From: Pseudomonas viridiflava
GTDB taxonomy: Bacteria; Pseudomonadota; Gammaproteobacteria; Pseudomonadales; Pseudomonadaceae
DNA: 64,000 bases
Direction of reading: 5' to 3'
Assembly: GCF_003702045.1 (NCBI RefSeq)
Contig: NZ_RBTP01000031.1
Location: forward strand, 1 to 64,000
Every line of letters begins with the position of its first letter. Positions within the stretch are counted from its first letter, which is position 1. Below are positions 53,991-62,325 of the stretch, one piece after another. The position numbers and the translations under genes are program-made. The notes under the pieces are model-generated. The model did no database searches, had not been told where the DNA came from, and was given only the letters and a program-made list of their open reading frames with translations.

Positions 53991-54590
53991 TCAAGCCACC
54001 TGAGCCAGTTTCGCCAGCGCCTGGTTCATGCCTTTCTCGACAAAATCGCCGCCCATGTTCAGGCCTTCCGCGTGAATGAAGGTGACGTCGTGGATGCCGA
54101 TGAAGCCCAACACCTGACGCACGTAGGGCTCCTGATGATCCAGGCTGCTGCCGGTGTAGATGCCGCCGCGAGCGGTCAGCACAAAGGCGCGCTTGCCGGT
54201 CAGCAGGCCTTGCGGGCCGGTTTCGGTGTATTTGAACGTCACACCGGCACGCAGCACGTGGTCGAACCAGGCCTTGAGCGTGCTGGGAATCGCGAAGTTG
54301 TACATCGGTGCAGCCAGCACCAACACGTCGGCGGCGATCAGCTCATCGGTCAGGGTGTTGGAACGATCCAGCGCGGCCTGCTCGATATTGCTACGTTGCT
54401 CGGCAGGCTTCATCCAGCCACCCAGCAGGGTTTCATCCAGGTGCGGAACGGGATGCGTGGCCAGGTCGCGTACGGTCACTTCATCGCTCGGGTGGGCGGC
54501 CTGCCACTGGCTGAGAAACTGCTGCGTCAATTGACGCGAAACCGAATCCTGATGGCGGGCGCTGCTTTCGATGACGAGTAAGCGGGACAT
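53991..54590 (-). CDS. azoR: FMN-dependent NADH-azoreductase
   Basis: The protein has 199 residues from ATG 54590 (MSRLLVIESSARHQDSVS), with GGAG upstream; a TTG two codons earlier is less likely. It has the flavodoxin-like AzoR fold with MYNFAIPSTLKAWFDHVLRAGVTFKYT and RGGIYTG, which contact FMN. It reduces azo compounds and quinones with NADH in the cytoplasm and may serve against quinone stress. Three azoreductase copies occur in some pseudomonads; which one this is cannot be said. Confidence 0.93.
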   Translation of the reverse strand: MSRLLVIESSARHQDSVSRQLTQQFLSQWQAAHPSDEVTVRDLATHPVPHLDETLLGGWMKPAEQRSNIEQAALDRSNTLTDELIAADVLVLAAPMYNFAIPSTLKAWFDHVLRAGVTFKYTETGPQGLLTGKRAFVLTARGGIYTGSSLDHQEPYVRQVLGFIGIHDVTFIHAEGLNMGGDFVEKGMNQALAKLAQVA

Positions 54591-54732
54591 GGACAATGCT
54601 CCATTGAACGAAATGAGTATGTTCGATGGCGCAGAGGTTAAACGTGACGTTATCGATGAAAAAGCGCAAATACCTGCTTCAATCCATCTAATAAATTGTT
54701 TTATACAAACCAGCCCTCTACTCTCAAGCGGC

Positions 54733-55047
54733 TCAGGCAGGCTGGCAGTTCAGCTTGATGCGCAGCTTGATGATGCTGCGGTTGAACTTGGCCGTCACCT
54801 CCGCGCTTTTGCCTGCGGCCACTTGAACGCGCCTCGTGCGGGGCGCTTCAGGACCGTTGACGAACACGACTGAGCACTTGGCATCCACGTCACCGAAATT
54901 GTTGACCGAGATGGAACCGATGTCTTGATCGATGTCGTGGGTGACGTAATCAATCTTCACGCCTTGGTACTGTTTTTCCACTTCAATGGGGTAGGCAAAG
55001 GCGGTCAACGGCAGCATGGCCAGCAACGCACAGCACACTCGGTTCAT
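54733..55047 (-). CDS. Small exported protein
   Basis: The 104-residue protein has a signal peptide MNRVCCALLAMLPLTAFAY. The mature chain is beta-rich (QGVKIDYVTHDIDQDIGSISVNNFGDVDAKCSVVFVNG, RIKLNCQPA) with two cysteines that may form a disulfide. It ends at a hydrophobic strand. It is probably periplasmic. It lies divergent from the LysR gene at 55115 with 67 bases between the starts, but it has no recognised function. Confidence 0.75.
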   Translation of the reverse strand: MNRVCCALLAMLPLTAFAYPIEVEKQYQGVKIDYVTHDIDQDIGSISVNNFGDVDAKCSVVFVNGPEAPRTRRVQVAAGKSAEVTAKFNRSIIKLRIKLNCQPA

Positions 55048-55114
55048 TGGGCAGTCTCCAGAACGGGGGTGTCAGAGTAGAACAACCGACAGGAAAGAGA
55101 AGAGGAATTACAGC

Positions 55115-56038
55115 ATGAAAGCGCCCCGCGTGACGCTCGACCAATGGCGCACCCTGCAAGCGGTGGTCGATCATGGCGGTTTTGCCCAGGCCGCCGAGGC
55201 TTTGCACCGCTCGCAGTCGTCCGTCAGCTACACCGTGGCCCGCATGCAGGATCAACTGGGCGTACCGCTATTGCGCATCGATGGGCGCAAGGCGGTGCTG
55301 ACCGAGGCTGGCGGCGTGCTGTTGCGGCGCTCTCGCCAACTGGTCAAACAAGCCAGTCAACTTGAAGACCTGGCCCACCACATGGAGCAAGGCTGGGAAG
55401 CCGAGGTACGCCTGGTCATCGATGCCGCCTACCCTTCGGCACGCCTGGTGCGTGCGCTGGCCGCGTTTATTCCCCAGAGCCGGGGCTGCCGGGTGCGTTT
55501 GCGCGAAGAGGTGTTGTCAGGCGTCGAGGAAGTGCTGCTCGAAGGCGTAGCGGACCTGGCCATCAGCGGCCTGAGCATTCCCGGTTATCTGGGCGCGGAA
55601 ATGAGCGCGGTGGAATTCGTGGCAGTTGCCCATCCCGAGCATGCCTTGCATCAGGCCAACCGCGAGCTGACGTTTCAGGATCTGGAAAGCCAGTTGCAGG
55701 TGGTGATTCGTGACTCAGGCCGACAGCAACCGCGCGATGTCGGCTGGCTGGGTGCGGAGCAGCGCTGGACCGTCAGCAGCCTGGCCACGGCAGCAACCTT
55801 CGTTAGCAGCGGATTAGGCTTTGCCTGGCTACCCCGACATCTGATCGAACGCGAACTCAAGGAAGGTGTACTCAAAATACTGCCGCTGGACCGGGGTGGC
55901 AGCCGCAATCCTTCGTTCTATCTTTACTCCAGCAAAGACAAACCGCTGGGCCCGGCTACGCAGATTCTGATCGACCTCATCCGCACCTTCGACACCGCGC
56001 CGCTGACTGCCGCGTTCGCAGCCCCTCAACAAGCCTGA
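55115..56038 (+). CDS. LysR-family transcriptional regulator
   Basis: The protein has 307 residues from ATG 55115 (MKAPRVTLDQWRTLQAVVDHGGF), with GAGGAATTACAGC upstream. The winged HTH spans residues about 8-67 (AQAAEALHRSQSSVSYTVARMQDQLGVPLL), followed by the effector-binding domain. It is followed after 14 bases by an alpha/beta-hydrolase gene, so the two probably form an operon. The regulated pathway is unknown; the exported-protein gene on the other strand is a candidate target as well. Confidence 0.92.
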   Translation: MKAPRVTLDQWRTLQAVVDHGGFAQAAEALHRSQSSVSYTVARMQDQLGVPLLRIDGRKAVLTEAGGVLLRRSRQLVKQASQLEDLAHHMEQGWEAEVRLVIDAAYPSARLVRALAAFIPQSRGCRVRLREEVLSGVEEVLLEGVADLAISGLSIPGYLGAEMSAVEFVAVAHPEHALHQANRELTFQDLESQLQVVIRDSGRQQPRDVGWLGAEQRWTVSSLATAATFVSSGLGFAWLPRHLIERELKEGVLKILPLDRGGSRNPSFYLYSSKDKPLGPATQILIDLIRTFDTAPLTAAFAAPQQA

Positions 56039-56052
56039 CAGGGAGTAGGCAC

Positions 56053-56841
56053 ATGGCGTTCTTCGAGCATGACGAGTGTTCACTGCACTACGAAGAGTAC
56101 GGTCAGGGCGAGCAGGTCCTGCTGTTGCACGGCCTGGGGTCGAGCTGCCAGGACTGGGAATACCAGATCCCGACGCTGGCCGCGCAGTACCGCGTGATCG
56201 TGATGGACCTGCGCGGTCATGGTCGCTCGGACAAACCCCATGAGCGCTACAGCATCAAGGGCATGAGCGGCGACGTCGAAGCGCTGATCGAGCACCTTAG
56301 GCTGGGGCCGGTGCATGTGGTCGGGCTGTCGATGGGCGGGATGATCGGCTTTCAACTGGCGGTCGATCATCCGCACTTGCTCAAAAGCCTGTGCATCGTC
56401 AATAGCGCGCCACAGGTCAAGATCAAAACCCCCAGTGACGTTTGGCAGTGGGCCAGACGCTGGACGCTGTCGCGCCTGGTCAGCATGGAGGCGATGGGTA
56501 AGGCGCTGGGCAAACTGTTATTCCCCAAGCCCGAGCAAGCGGAACTGCGGCGCAAGATGGCCGAGCGCTGGGGCCGTAATGACAAGCGAGCCTACCTGGC
56601 GAGCTTCGATGCCATCGTCGGTTGGGGCGTGGAGCACAAGCTTTCGCGCATCACCTGCCCTACCCTGATCATAGCCGCCGATCACGACTACACTCCGGTG
56701 TCGCTCAAGCAAGCCTATGTCAGACACATTGCCAACGCCCGGCTGGTGGTCATCGAAGACTCGCGCCACGCCACACCGCTGGACCAGCCTGAGGACTTCA
56801 ATCGCACGTTGCTGGAATTCATCGCCAGCAGCGGGGTCTGA
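56053..56841 (+). CDS. Alpha/beta hydrolase
   Basis: The 262-residue protein has the alpha/beta-hydrolase pattern LLLHGLGSSCQDWEYQIPTLA, VMDLRGHGRSDKP and nucleophile elbow VGLSMGGMIGFQ. An Asp lies in AADHDYTPV and the His in DSRHATPLDQP. It has no signal peptide and is cytoplasmic. It resembles 3-oxoadipate enol-lactonase-like and esterase-like hydrolases, but the substrate is unknown. It is the second gene after a LysR regulator with a 14-base gap. Confidence 0.88.
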   Translation: MAFFEHDECSLHYEEYGQGEQVLLLHGLGSSCQDWEYQIPTLAAQYRVIVMDLRGHGRSDKPHERYSIKGMSGDVEALIEHLRLGPVHVVGLSMGGMIGFQLAVDHPHLLKSLCIVNSAPQVKIKTPSDVWQWARRWTLSRLVSMEAMGKALGKLLFPKPEQAELRRKMAERWGRNDKRAYLASFDAIVGWGVEHKLSRITCPTLIIAADHDYTPVSLKQAYVRHIANARLVVIEDSRHATPLDQPEDFNRTLLEFIASSGV

Positions 56842-56956
56842 AGCACGCGCAGGTCATTGCACACAAACTGCCCCGCTGATCACGCTGGGCAAAAAAAGCC
56901 AAACGTGGTTACCTTGCCAGCCACAGTCGATATCTCATTGAAGGACCTGTCGCTCT

Positions 56957-57520
56957 ATGTTGAAAAAAATCGCTCTTGCCGCCTGCTCCGTGCTGTTCGC
57001 CGCCAACCTGATGGCAGCGCCGGACAAACCGACTCACGTCTTGCTCAACACCAGCTTCGGCGAAATCGAGATCGAGCTTGCAGACGCCAAGGCACCGATC
57101 AGTACCCAGAACTTCCTGGGCTATGTCGACAGCGGCTTCTACAACAACACGATTTTTCACCGTGTGATCCCGGGCTTCATGGTTCAAGGCGGCGGTTTTA
57201 CGCAGCAAATGGTTCAGAAGCCGACCAAAGATCCGATCAAGAACGAAGCTCAGAACGGCCTGCATAACGTGCGCGGCACGATTTCGATGGCGCGCACATC
57301 GGACGTGAACTCGGCCACCAGTCAATTCTTCATCAACACCAATGACAATGCCATGCTCGACAACGGTGTGCGTGACTACGGCTATGCAGTGTTCGGCAAA
57401 GTGGTCAAGGGGATGGATGTGGTCGATCAGATCGTCAACGTCCAGACCGGCAACCAGAAAGGCATGCAGAACGTGCCAAACGACCCGATCCTGATCAAGT
57501 CCGCCAAGCGCGTCGACTGA
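56957..57520 (+). CDS. ppiA: Periplasmic peptidyl-prolyl cis-trans isomerase A
   Basis: The 187-residue cyclophilin has a signal peptide ([20 protein letters not shown]). Catalytic and proline-pocket residues are in place: [31 protein letters not shown] and [15 protein letters not shown]. It speeds up proline isomerisation in periplasmic folding. A strong hairpin follows directly, so it is a single-gene unit. The name ppiA follows the exported E. coli homologue. Confidence 0.93.
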   Translation: MLKKIALAACSVLFAANLMAAPDKPTHVLLNTSFGEIEIELADAKAPISTQNFLGYVDSGFYNNTIFHRVIPGFMVQGGGFTQQMVQKPTKDPIKNEAQNGLHNVRGTISMARTSDVNSATSQFFINTNDNAMLDNGVRDYGYAVFGKVVKGMDVVDQIVNVQTGNQKGMQNVPNDPILIKSAKRVD

Positions 57521-57532
57521 CAGGAACCTGGA

Positions 57533-57558
57533 CCGCGTGAAGCCAGGGCTTCACGCGG
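57533..57558 (+). terminator. Hairpin terminator of ppiA
   Basis: CCGCGTGAAGCC and GGCTTCACGCGG face each other with almost no spacer, giving a strong stem 12 bases after the ppiA stop. It has no long T run. Confidence 0.6.
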
Positions 57559-57584
57559 CCCGGACGGGAGCGCTTCTATTTATC

Positions 57585-57613
57585 AAGGGAGAGCCCACAC
57601 GATGTGGGTGTGA
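57585..57613 (+). promoter_or_regulatory. Hairpin and three-codon ORF in the ABC gene leader
   Basis: AAGGGAGAG (57585-57593) is followed by ATG TGG GTG TGA (57602-57613), a three-codon ORF. CCCACA (57594-57599) pairs with TGTGGG (57603-57608), so the mini-ORF start lies in a hairpin right after the ribosome site. The true gene starts six bases later and has no other Shine-Dalgarno. Translation may be coupled; this is inference. Confidence 0.35.
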
Positions 57614-57619
57614 TAGCCA

Positions 57620-59452
57620 ATGCTTTATCGTCGTTTTGAAAAGCTGATCGATATCTTCAAAGACGCCCCCACCGCAGCCCCGCCCAACACTGTTTTCGCC
57701 TTCTACACCTACTACCTGCGTCAGGTCTGGCCGACCTTTACCGCGCTGCTGGTGGTGGGGCTGATTGGTGCACTGATCGAAGTCGCGCTGTTCAGCTATC
57801 TCAGCCGCATCATTGACTTGGCCCAGACCACCGCGCCCAAGGATTTCTTCACCCTTCACGGCCCTGAACTGATCTGGATGGTGGTAGTGACCCTGCTGCT
57901 GCGTCCAATATTCGTCGGCCTGCACGATCTGCTGGTGCACCAGACCATCAGCCCCGGCATGACCAACCTGATTCGCTGGCAGAACCACAGCTACGTGCTC
58001 AAGCAAAGCGTCAATTTCTTCCAGAACGACTTCGCCGGACGTATCGCCCAGCGCATCATGCAGACCGGCAACTCGCTACGTGACTCGGCGGTTCAATCGG
58101 TGGACGCCCTCTGGCACGTATTGATCTACGCGATCAGCGCGATGGTGCTGTTTGCCGAGGCCGACTGGCGTCTGATGATTCCGCTGGGCACCTGGATCCT
58201 GGCCTTCATACTGGCGTTGATGTACTTCGTACCCCGCGTCAAGCAACGCTCGGTGGACTCCTCCGATGCACGCTCCAGGCTGATGGGGCGCATCGTCGAC
58301 GGCTACACCAACATCACCACGCTCAAGCTGTTCGCCCACACCAACTTCGAGCAGCAGTACGCGCGCGAAGCCATGCGCGATCACACCGAGAAGAGCCAGC
58401 TGGCCGGTCGCGTCGTGACGTCGATGGACACCACCATCACGACGATGAACGGCATCCTGATCGTGACCACCACCGGCCTGGCGTTATGGCTGTGGACGCA
58501 CTCGCTGATTTCAGTGGGCGCCATCGCGCTGGCGACCGGTCTGGTGATTCGGATCGTCAACATGTCCGGCTGGATCATGTGGGTGGTCAACGGCATCTTC
58601 GAGAACATCGGCACCGTGCAGGACGGGCTGCAAAGTATCTCGCAGCCGGTTTCAGTCAACGACAAACCCGCCGCGCAACCGCTGAAAATTGCCAACGGCG
58701 GCGTGAAATTCGATGGCGTGGACTTCCACTACGGCAATGGCAACGGGATCATTCACAACCTCAATCTGGACATTCGGCCGGGCGAGAAGATTGGCTTGAT
58801 TGGCCCTTCCGGTGCAGGCAAATCAACGCTGGTAAACCTGCTGTTGCGTATGTATGACGTACAGGGCGGCAGAATTCTGATCGACAACCAAGACATTTCC
58901 GACGTCACTCAGGAAAGTCTACGGGCGCAGATCGGCATGATCACGCAAGACACGTCGCTGCTGCACCGCTCGATTCGCGACAACCTGCTGTACGGCAATC
59001 CCGGTGCGACGGACGAGCAGTTGTGGGAAGCCATTCGCAAGGCGCGTGCTGACGAGTTCATCCCGTTGCTGTCGGACTCCGAAGGCCGCACCGGCTTCGA
59101 TGCGCACGTGGGCGAACGCGGTGTCAAACTGTCCGGCGGTCAGCGCCAGCGCATCGCGATCACACGCGTACTGCTCAAAGACGCGCCGATCCTGATCATG
59201 GACGAAGCGACCTCGGCGCTGGATTCGGAAGTCGAAGCAGCGATTCAGGAAAGCCTGGAAACCCTGATGCAGGGCAAGACCGTGATCGCCATCGCCCACC
59301 GCCTTTCGACCATCGCCCGCATGGACCGACTGGTAGTGCTGGAAAAAGGCCGCATCGCAGAAACCGGCACCCACGCCGAACTGCTGGCACAGGGCGGGCT
59401 GTATGCCCGCTTATGGCAGCACCAGACGGGTGGGTTTGTGGGGGTGGATTGA
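57620..59452 (+). CDS. ABC exporter, fused permease and ATPase
   Basis: The 610-residue half-transporter has a six-helix membrane domain (residues 1 to about 350; FYTYYLRQVWPTFTALLVVGLIGALIE) and a nucleotide-binding domain. Walker A is GPSGAGKST near 395, the signature LSGGQRQRIAI near 503, Walker B ILIMDEATSALD near 525 and the H-loop IAHRLSTIARM. It acts as a homodimer that exports a lipid, peptide or drug. The family is MsbA/LmrA-like, but it is not adjacent to lpxK, so it is not MsbA itself. Substrate is unknown. It follows an unusual leader. Confidence 0.92.
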   Translation: MLYRRFEKLIDIFKDAPTAAPPNTVFAFYTYYLRQVWPTFTALLVVGLIGALIEVALFSYLSRIIDLAQTTAPKDFFTLHGPELIWMVVVTLLLRPIFVGLHDLLVHQTISPGMTNLIRWQNHSYVLKQSVNFFQNDFAGRIAQRIMQTGNSLRDSAVQSVDALWHVLIYAISAMVLFAEADWRLMIPLGTWILAFILALMYFVPRVKQRSVDSSDARSRLMGRIVDGYTNITTLKLFAHTNFEQQYAREAMRDHTEKSQLAGRVVTSMDTTITTMNGILIVTTTGLALWLWTHSLISVGAIALATGLVIRIVNMSGWIMWVVNGIFENIGTVQDGLQSISQPVSVNDKPAAQPLKIANGGVKFDGVDFHYGNGNGIIHNLNLDIRPGEKIGLIGPSGAGKSTLVNLLLRMYDVQGGRILIDNQDISDVTQESLRAQIGMITQDTSLLHRSIRDNLLYGNPGATDEQLWEAIRKARADEFIPLLSDSEGRTGFDAHVGERGVKLSGGQRQRIAITRVLLKDAPILIMDEATSALDSEVEAAIQESLETLMQGKTVIAIAHRLSTIARMDRLVVLEKGRIAETGTHAELLAQGGLYARLWQHQTGGFVGVD

Positions 59453-59569
59453 AGCGCAGGAACCACCCTGTCATTGACTGAGGGTGTGCGGACACCAGCT
59501 TCTGCCCGGAGGGCGTGGGATCTCTCGGAGGTTACGACGGCAGCGATGAGCTGCGTAGCAGCCCCGGGA

Positions 59570-59640
59570 GCACATGATCGTTCCCACGCTCCTGCGTGGT
59601 AACGCCGCCCAGGACGCTGCGCGTCCGCTCGCAGAACCCT
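59570..59640. repeat. P. syringae type palindromic repeat
   Basis: GATCGTTCCCACGCTCCTGCGTGG at about 59577-59600 and GGACGCTGCGCGTCC near 59612-59627 match the REP-like units seen at 14630 and 35690. They separate the ABC gene and the FemAB-like gene, which are convergent. Confidence 0.55.
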
Positions 59641-60765
59641 TCAAACCTGCCGATACGGCAACGCAGCCCGCGCTTCCTCGGCATACGCCATCACGCCCGC
59701 CCGCTCCTGCTCCAGAAACTCGCTCACGGCATCTTTCAGGCCGGGGTGCATCAGGTAGTGCCATGAATGGGTGATCTGCGGTTCGAAGCCGCGGATCAGT
59801 TTGTGTTCGCCCTGAGCACCTGCATCAAAGCGCTGCAAGCCGTGGGCAATGGCGTAATCCATGCCTTGATAGAAACAGGTTTCGAAGTGCAGACGGTCGA
59901 ACTCGGCCAGACAACCCCAGTAACGGCCATAGAAGCTGTCGCCGCCGATAAGGCTGAACGCCATCGCAACCGGACGTGAGCCCTGCAGGGCCAACACCAC
60001 ACGAATCGATTCAGGCATGCGTTCGGCCAGCAGGCTGAAAAACTCGCGTGTCAGATAAGGCGCCTGCCCACGAATCTCGTAAGTGTTGGAATAGCAGGCG
60101 TAGACAAAATCCCACAGGATCTCGGTCATCTGCTGACCTTCAAGCCATTCGAAAGCGATGCCCTGCCCTGCCACCTGCTCGCGTTCCTTGCGCATCTGCT
60201 TGCGTTTGCGCGAGCTCAGCGCATCCAGAAAATCCTGAAAGTCCCGATAGCCACGGTTGTGCCAGTGAAACTGGCAGCCGATGCGCGACAGCCAGCCAGG
60301 CTGCCCCTCCAGCACGGCATCGGCGGCAGGATCGGTGAAATTTACGTGAGCGCTGGACAACCCCTCACTCTGTAAATAGGCCGGCAGCTCACTGACCAAC
60401 TCCGATGCACCTTGCGGCGTTGCAGAGAGAATTCGCGAACCACCCACCGGACTGAACGGCACCGCCACCAACAGCTTGGGGTAATAGGCGATACCGGCGC
60501 GGCGGCAGGCATCGGCCCAAGCGTGGTCGAACACGTATTCGCCGTAGGAGTGCCACTTGCGGTAAGCCGGAAGCGCGGCAACCAGTTGCTCGTTTTCGTA
60601 ATGCAGGATGTGCTCGGGACGCCACCCGGAACGCGGGCCGAGGCTGCCGCTGTCTTCCAGTGAGCTCAGAAAGGCGTGGCGCAGAAACGGCTGATTGCCG
60701 GGCACCAACGCATCCCATTGGGCGGGTGTGACGGTGCTCAGGCTGTCGACGACGTGAACCGGCAT
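59641..60765 (-). CDS. FemAB-like N-acyltransferase (DUF482)
   Basis: The protein has 374 residues from ATG 60765 (MPVHVVDSLSTVTPAQWDALV), with GAGGG upstream. It matches the FemAB/GNAT-like DUF482 family: PFLRHAFLSSLEDSGS, HNRGYRDFQDFLDALSSRKRKQMRKER, YGRYWGCLAEFDRLHFETCFYQGMDYAI and FDAGAQGEHKLIRGFEP are its landmarks. FemAB enzymes attach amino acids to peptidoglycan precursors, but the DUF482 role is not established. It is cytoplasmic and followed on the same strand by nothing; the KAS III gene lies upstream in the same orientation. Confidence 0.87.
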   Translation of the reverse strand: MPVHVVDSLSTVTPAQWDALVPGNQPFLRHAFLSSLEDSGSLGPRSGWRPEHILHYENEQLVAALPAYRKWHSYGEYVFDHAWADACRRAGIAYYPKLLVAVPFSPVGGSRILSATPQGASELVSELPAYLQSEGLSSAHVNFTDPAADAVLEGQPGWLSRIGCQFHWHNRGYRDFQDFLDALSSRKRKQMRKEREQVAGQGIAFEWLEGQQMTEILWDFVYACYSNTYEIRGQAPYLTREFFSLLAERMPESIRVVLALQGSRPVAMAFSLIGGDSFYGRYWGCLAEFDRLHFETCFYQGMDYAIAHGLQRFDAGAQGEHKLIRGFEPQITHSWHYLMHPGLKDAVSEFLEQERAGVMAYAEEARAALPYRQV

Positions 60766-60871
60766 GCAGGTTCCCTCGGTGGGTAAACGTGCGACGAGTA
60801 TCACTGATTGAGACGGAATGTAAACGGCCGCGAATCGACGGCCGCTCTAAGTCGAGGTTTACACCCGGCAC

Positions 60872-60900
60872 GCCGGCACTGTGTACAGCACGGTGCCGGC
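60872..60900 (-). terminator. Hairpin downstream of the KAS III gene
   Basis: GCCGGCAC at 60872-60879 and GTGCCGGC at 60893-60900 form a perfect eight-base stem with a 13-base loop, right after the KAS III stop on the minus strand. A shorter palindrome with CGGCCG arms lies at about 60827-60845. Confidence 0.55.
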
Positions 60901-60911
60901 GGCCAGGGCTG

Positions 60912-62033
60912 TCAGCGTTTGCGCAGGATCACGCTGCCAATCGAATAGCCCGCACCAAACGAACTCAGTACGCCCAGCGCACCTTTGGGCAAGTCGTCCT
61001 GATAGGTGTGGAACGCGATCACCGAGCCCGCCGAACTGGTGTTGGCGTAAGTGTCGAGAATCACCGGCGCCTCTTCGACCGTCGCGTCACGGCCCAGCAG
61101 TTTCTTGACGATCAGGTGGTTCATGCTCAGGTTCGCCTGATGCAGCCAGAAGCGTTTTACGTCACTGACGTTCAAGCCGTTGTCGTCCAGGTGCGCGCTC
61201 ACCAGTTCCGCCACCATCGGGCAGACTTCACGGAACACCTTGCGCCCTTCCTGCACGAACAGCTTGTCCGGCGCGCCCTCACCCTCATCCGACGTGCGGT
61301 TCAGGAAGCCGAAGTTGTTGCGGATGTTGTTGGAGAACGTGGTCAGCAAGCGGGTGCTGACGATATCGAACTGGTAAGGCGAGGTCGCCAGATCGGCGCG
61401 CTCCACCACCACCGCCGTTGCGCCGTCGCCGAAGATGAAATGGCTATCGCGATCACGAAAGTTGAGGTGAGCGGTGCAGATTTCCGGGCTGATGACCAGA
61501 ATGGCGCGAGCCTGTCCCAGTTGCACGCTGTTGCACGCGTTCTGAATGCCAAAGGTAGCCGACGAGCAGGCCACGTTCATGTCGAATCCGTAGCCTGCGA
61601 TGCCCAGCGCTTCCTGGATTTCAATAGAGATGGCCGGGTAAGCACGCTGCAGGTTGGAACAGGCAACGATGACGCCATCGATATCCGCCGTGGTCTTGCC
61701 AGCACGCTCAAGCGCTTGCCGGGCCGCAGCGACGCCCATCTCACACAGGATCGACCACTGATCGTTGGTGCGTTCAGGCAGGTTCGGCTTCATGCGTTGC
61801 GGGTCGAGAATGCCCTGCTTGTCCATCACGAAGCGGCTCTTGATGCCCGACGCCTTCTCGATGAACGCGGCGCTGGACTCGCTGAGCGCTTCCATTTCGC
61901 CACGTTCGATGGCGGCTGCGTTCTCGCTGTTGAACCGGTTTACATAGGCATTGAAGGACTGCACCAGCTCTTCGTTGGAAATGCTGTCGGCCGGGGTGTA
62001 CAGGCCTGTGCCGCTGATGACGACGTTGTGCAC
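60912..62033 (-). CDS. Beta-ketoacyl-ACP synthase III, PA3286 type
   Basis: The protein has 373 residues from GTG 62033 (VHNVVISGTGLYTPADSISNEELVQ), with AGAGAGGAA upstream. The KAS III triad is intact: Cys156 in NVACSS, His298 in LHQAN and Asn331 in YANTSSAGS. The extended N-terminal half, with a SNEELVQSF start, matches the P. aeruginosa PA3286 type, which has been reported to condense octanoyl-CoA from beta-oxidation with malonyl-ACP and so feed fatty acid synthesis. It is distinct from FabH. It stands alone, with hrpA upstream on the same strand. Confidence 0.88.
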   Translation of the reverse strand: MHNVVISGTGLYTPADSISNEELVQSFNAYVNRFNSENAAAIERGEMEALSESSAAFIEKASGIKSRFVMDKQGILDPQRMKPNLPERTNDQWSILCEMGVAAARQALERAGKTTADIDGVIVACSNLQRAYPAISIEIQEALGIAGYGFDMNVACSSATFGIQNACNSVQLGQARAILVISPEICTAHLNFRDRDSHFIFGDGATAVVVERADLATSPYQFDIVSTRLLTTFSNNIRNNFGFLNRTSDEGEGAPDKLFVQEGRKVFREVCPMVAELVSAHLDDNGLNVSDVKRFWLHQANLSMNHLIVKKLLGRDATVEEAPVILDTYANTSSAGSVIAFHTYQDDLPKGALGVLSSFGAGYSIGSVILRKR

Positions 62034-62235
62034 GGTCGTTCCTCTCTTATTGAAGGTCGCAGGTATTGGCCTGCCAAGGCACGGCACGTGGCAACCCACG
62101 ACTGTTCTGGGACCAACGTACCAATGCGTATATGAATCATGCGTTCGTAAAACAAATGCGCGAGGCTCAGGCCACGTCTACGGCATTGTGAAGACAGACG
62201 CGGAGTGTGCCACAGCGCCCGGTTTTAGCGCCATC

Positions 62236-62298
62236 GGGCCAATGAGTATTGGCCCCGTAGATCCGTCTCGCCGTCGGCCGCGCATTCGAGCGCGGCCG
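62236..62298 (-). terminator. Two hairpins downstream of hrpA
   Basis: GGGCCAAT-GAGT-ATTGGCCC (62236-62255) and CGGCCGCGC-ATTCGA-GCGCGGCCG (62275-62298) are perfect inverted repeats between the hrpA stop and the KAS III leader. They could end hrpA transcription, which is read on the minus strand. Confidence 0.55.
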
Positions 62299-62325
62299 TA
62301 TTTCAGTGACGCGCAAGGCTGGAGA

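Noticed and set aside
57521..57550. Second hrp box (GGAACC at 57523) and further GGAACC sites near 993, 54894 and 59462
   Set aside because: None has CCACNNA at the required distance of about 15-16 bases.
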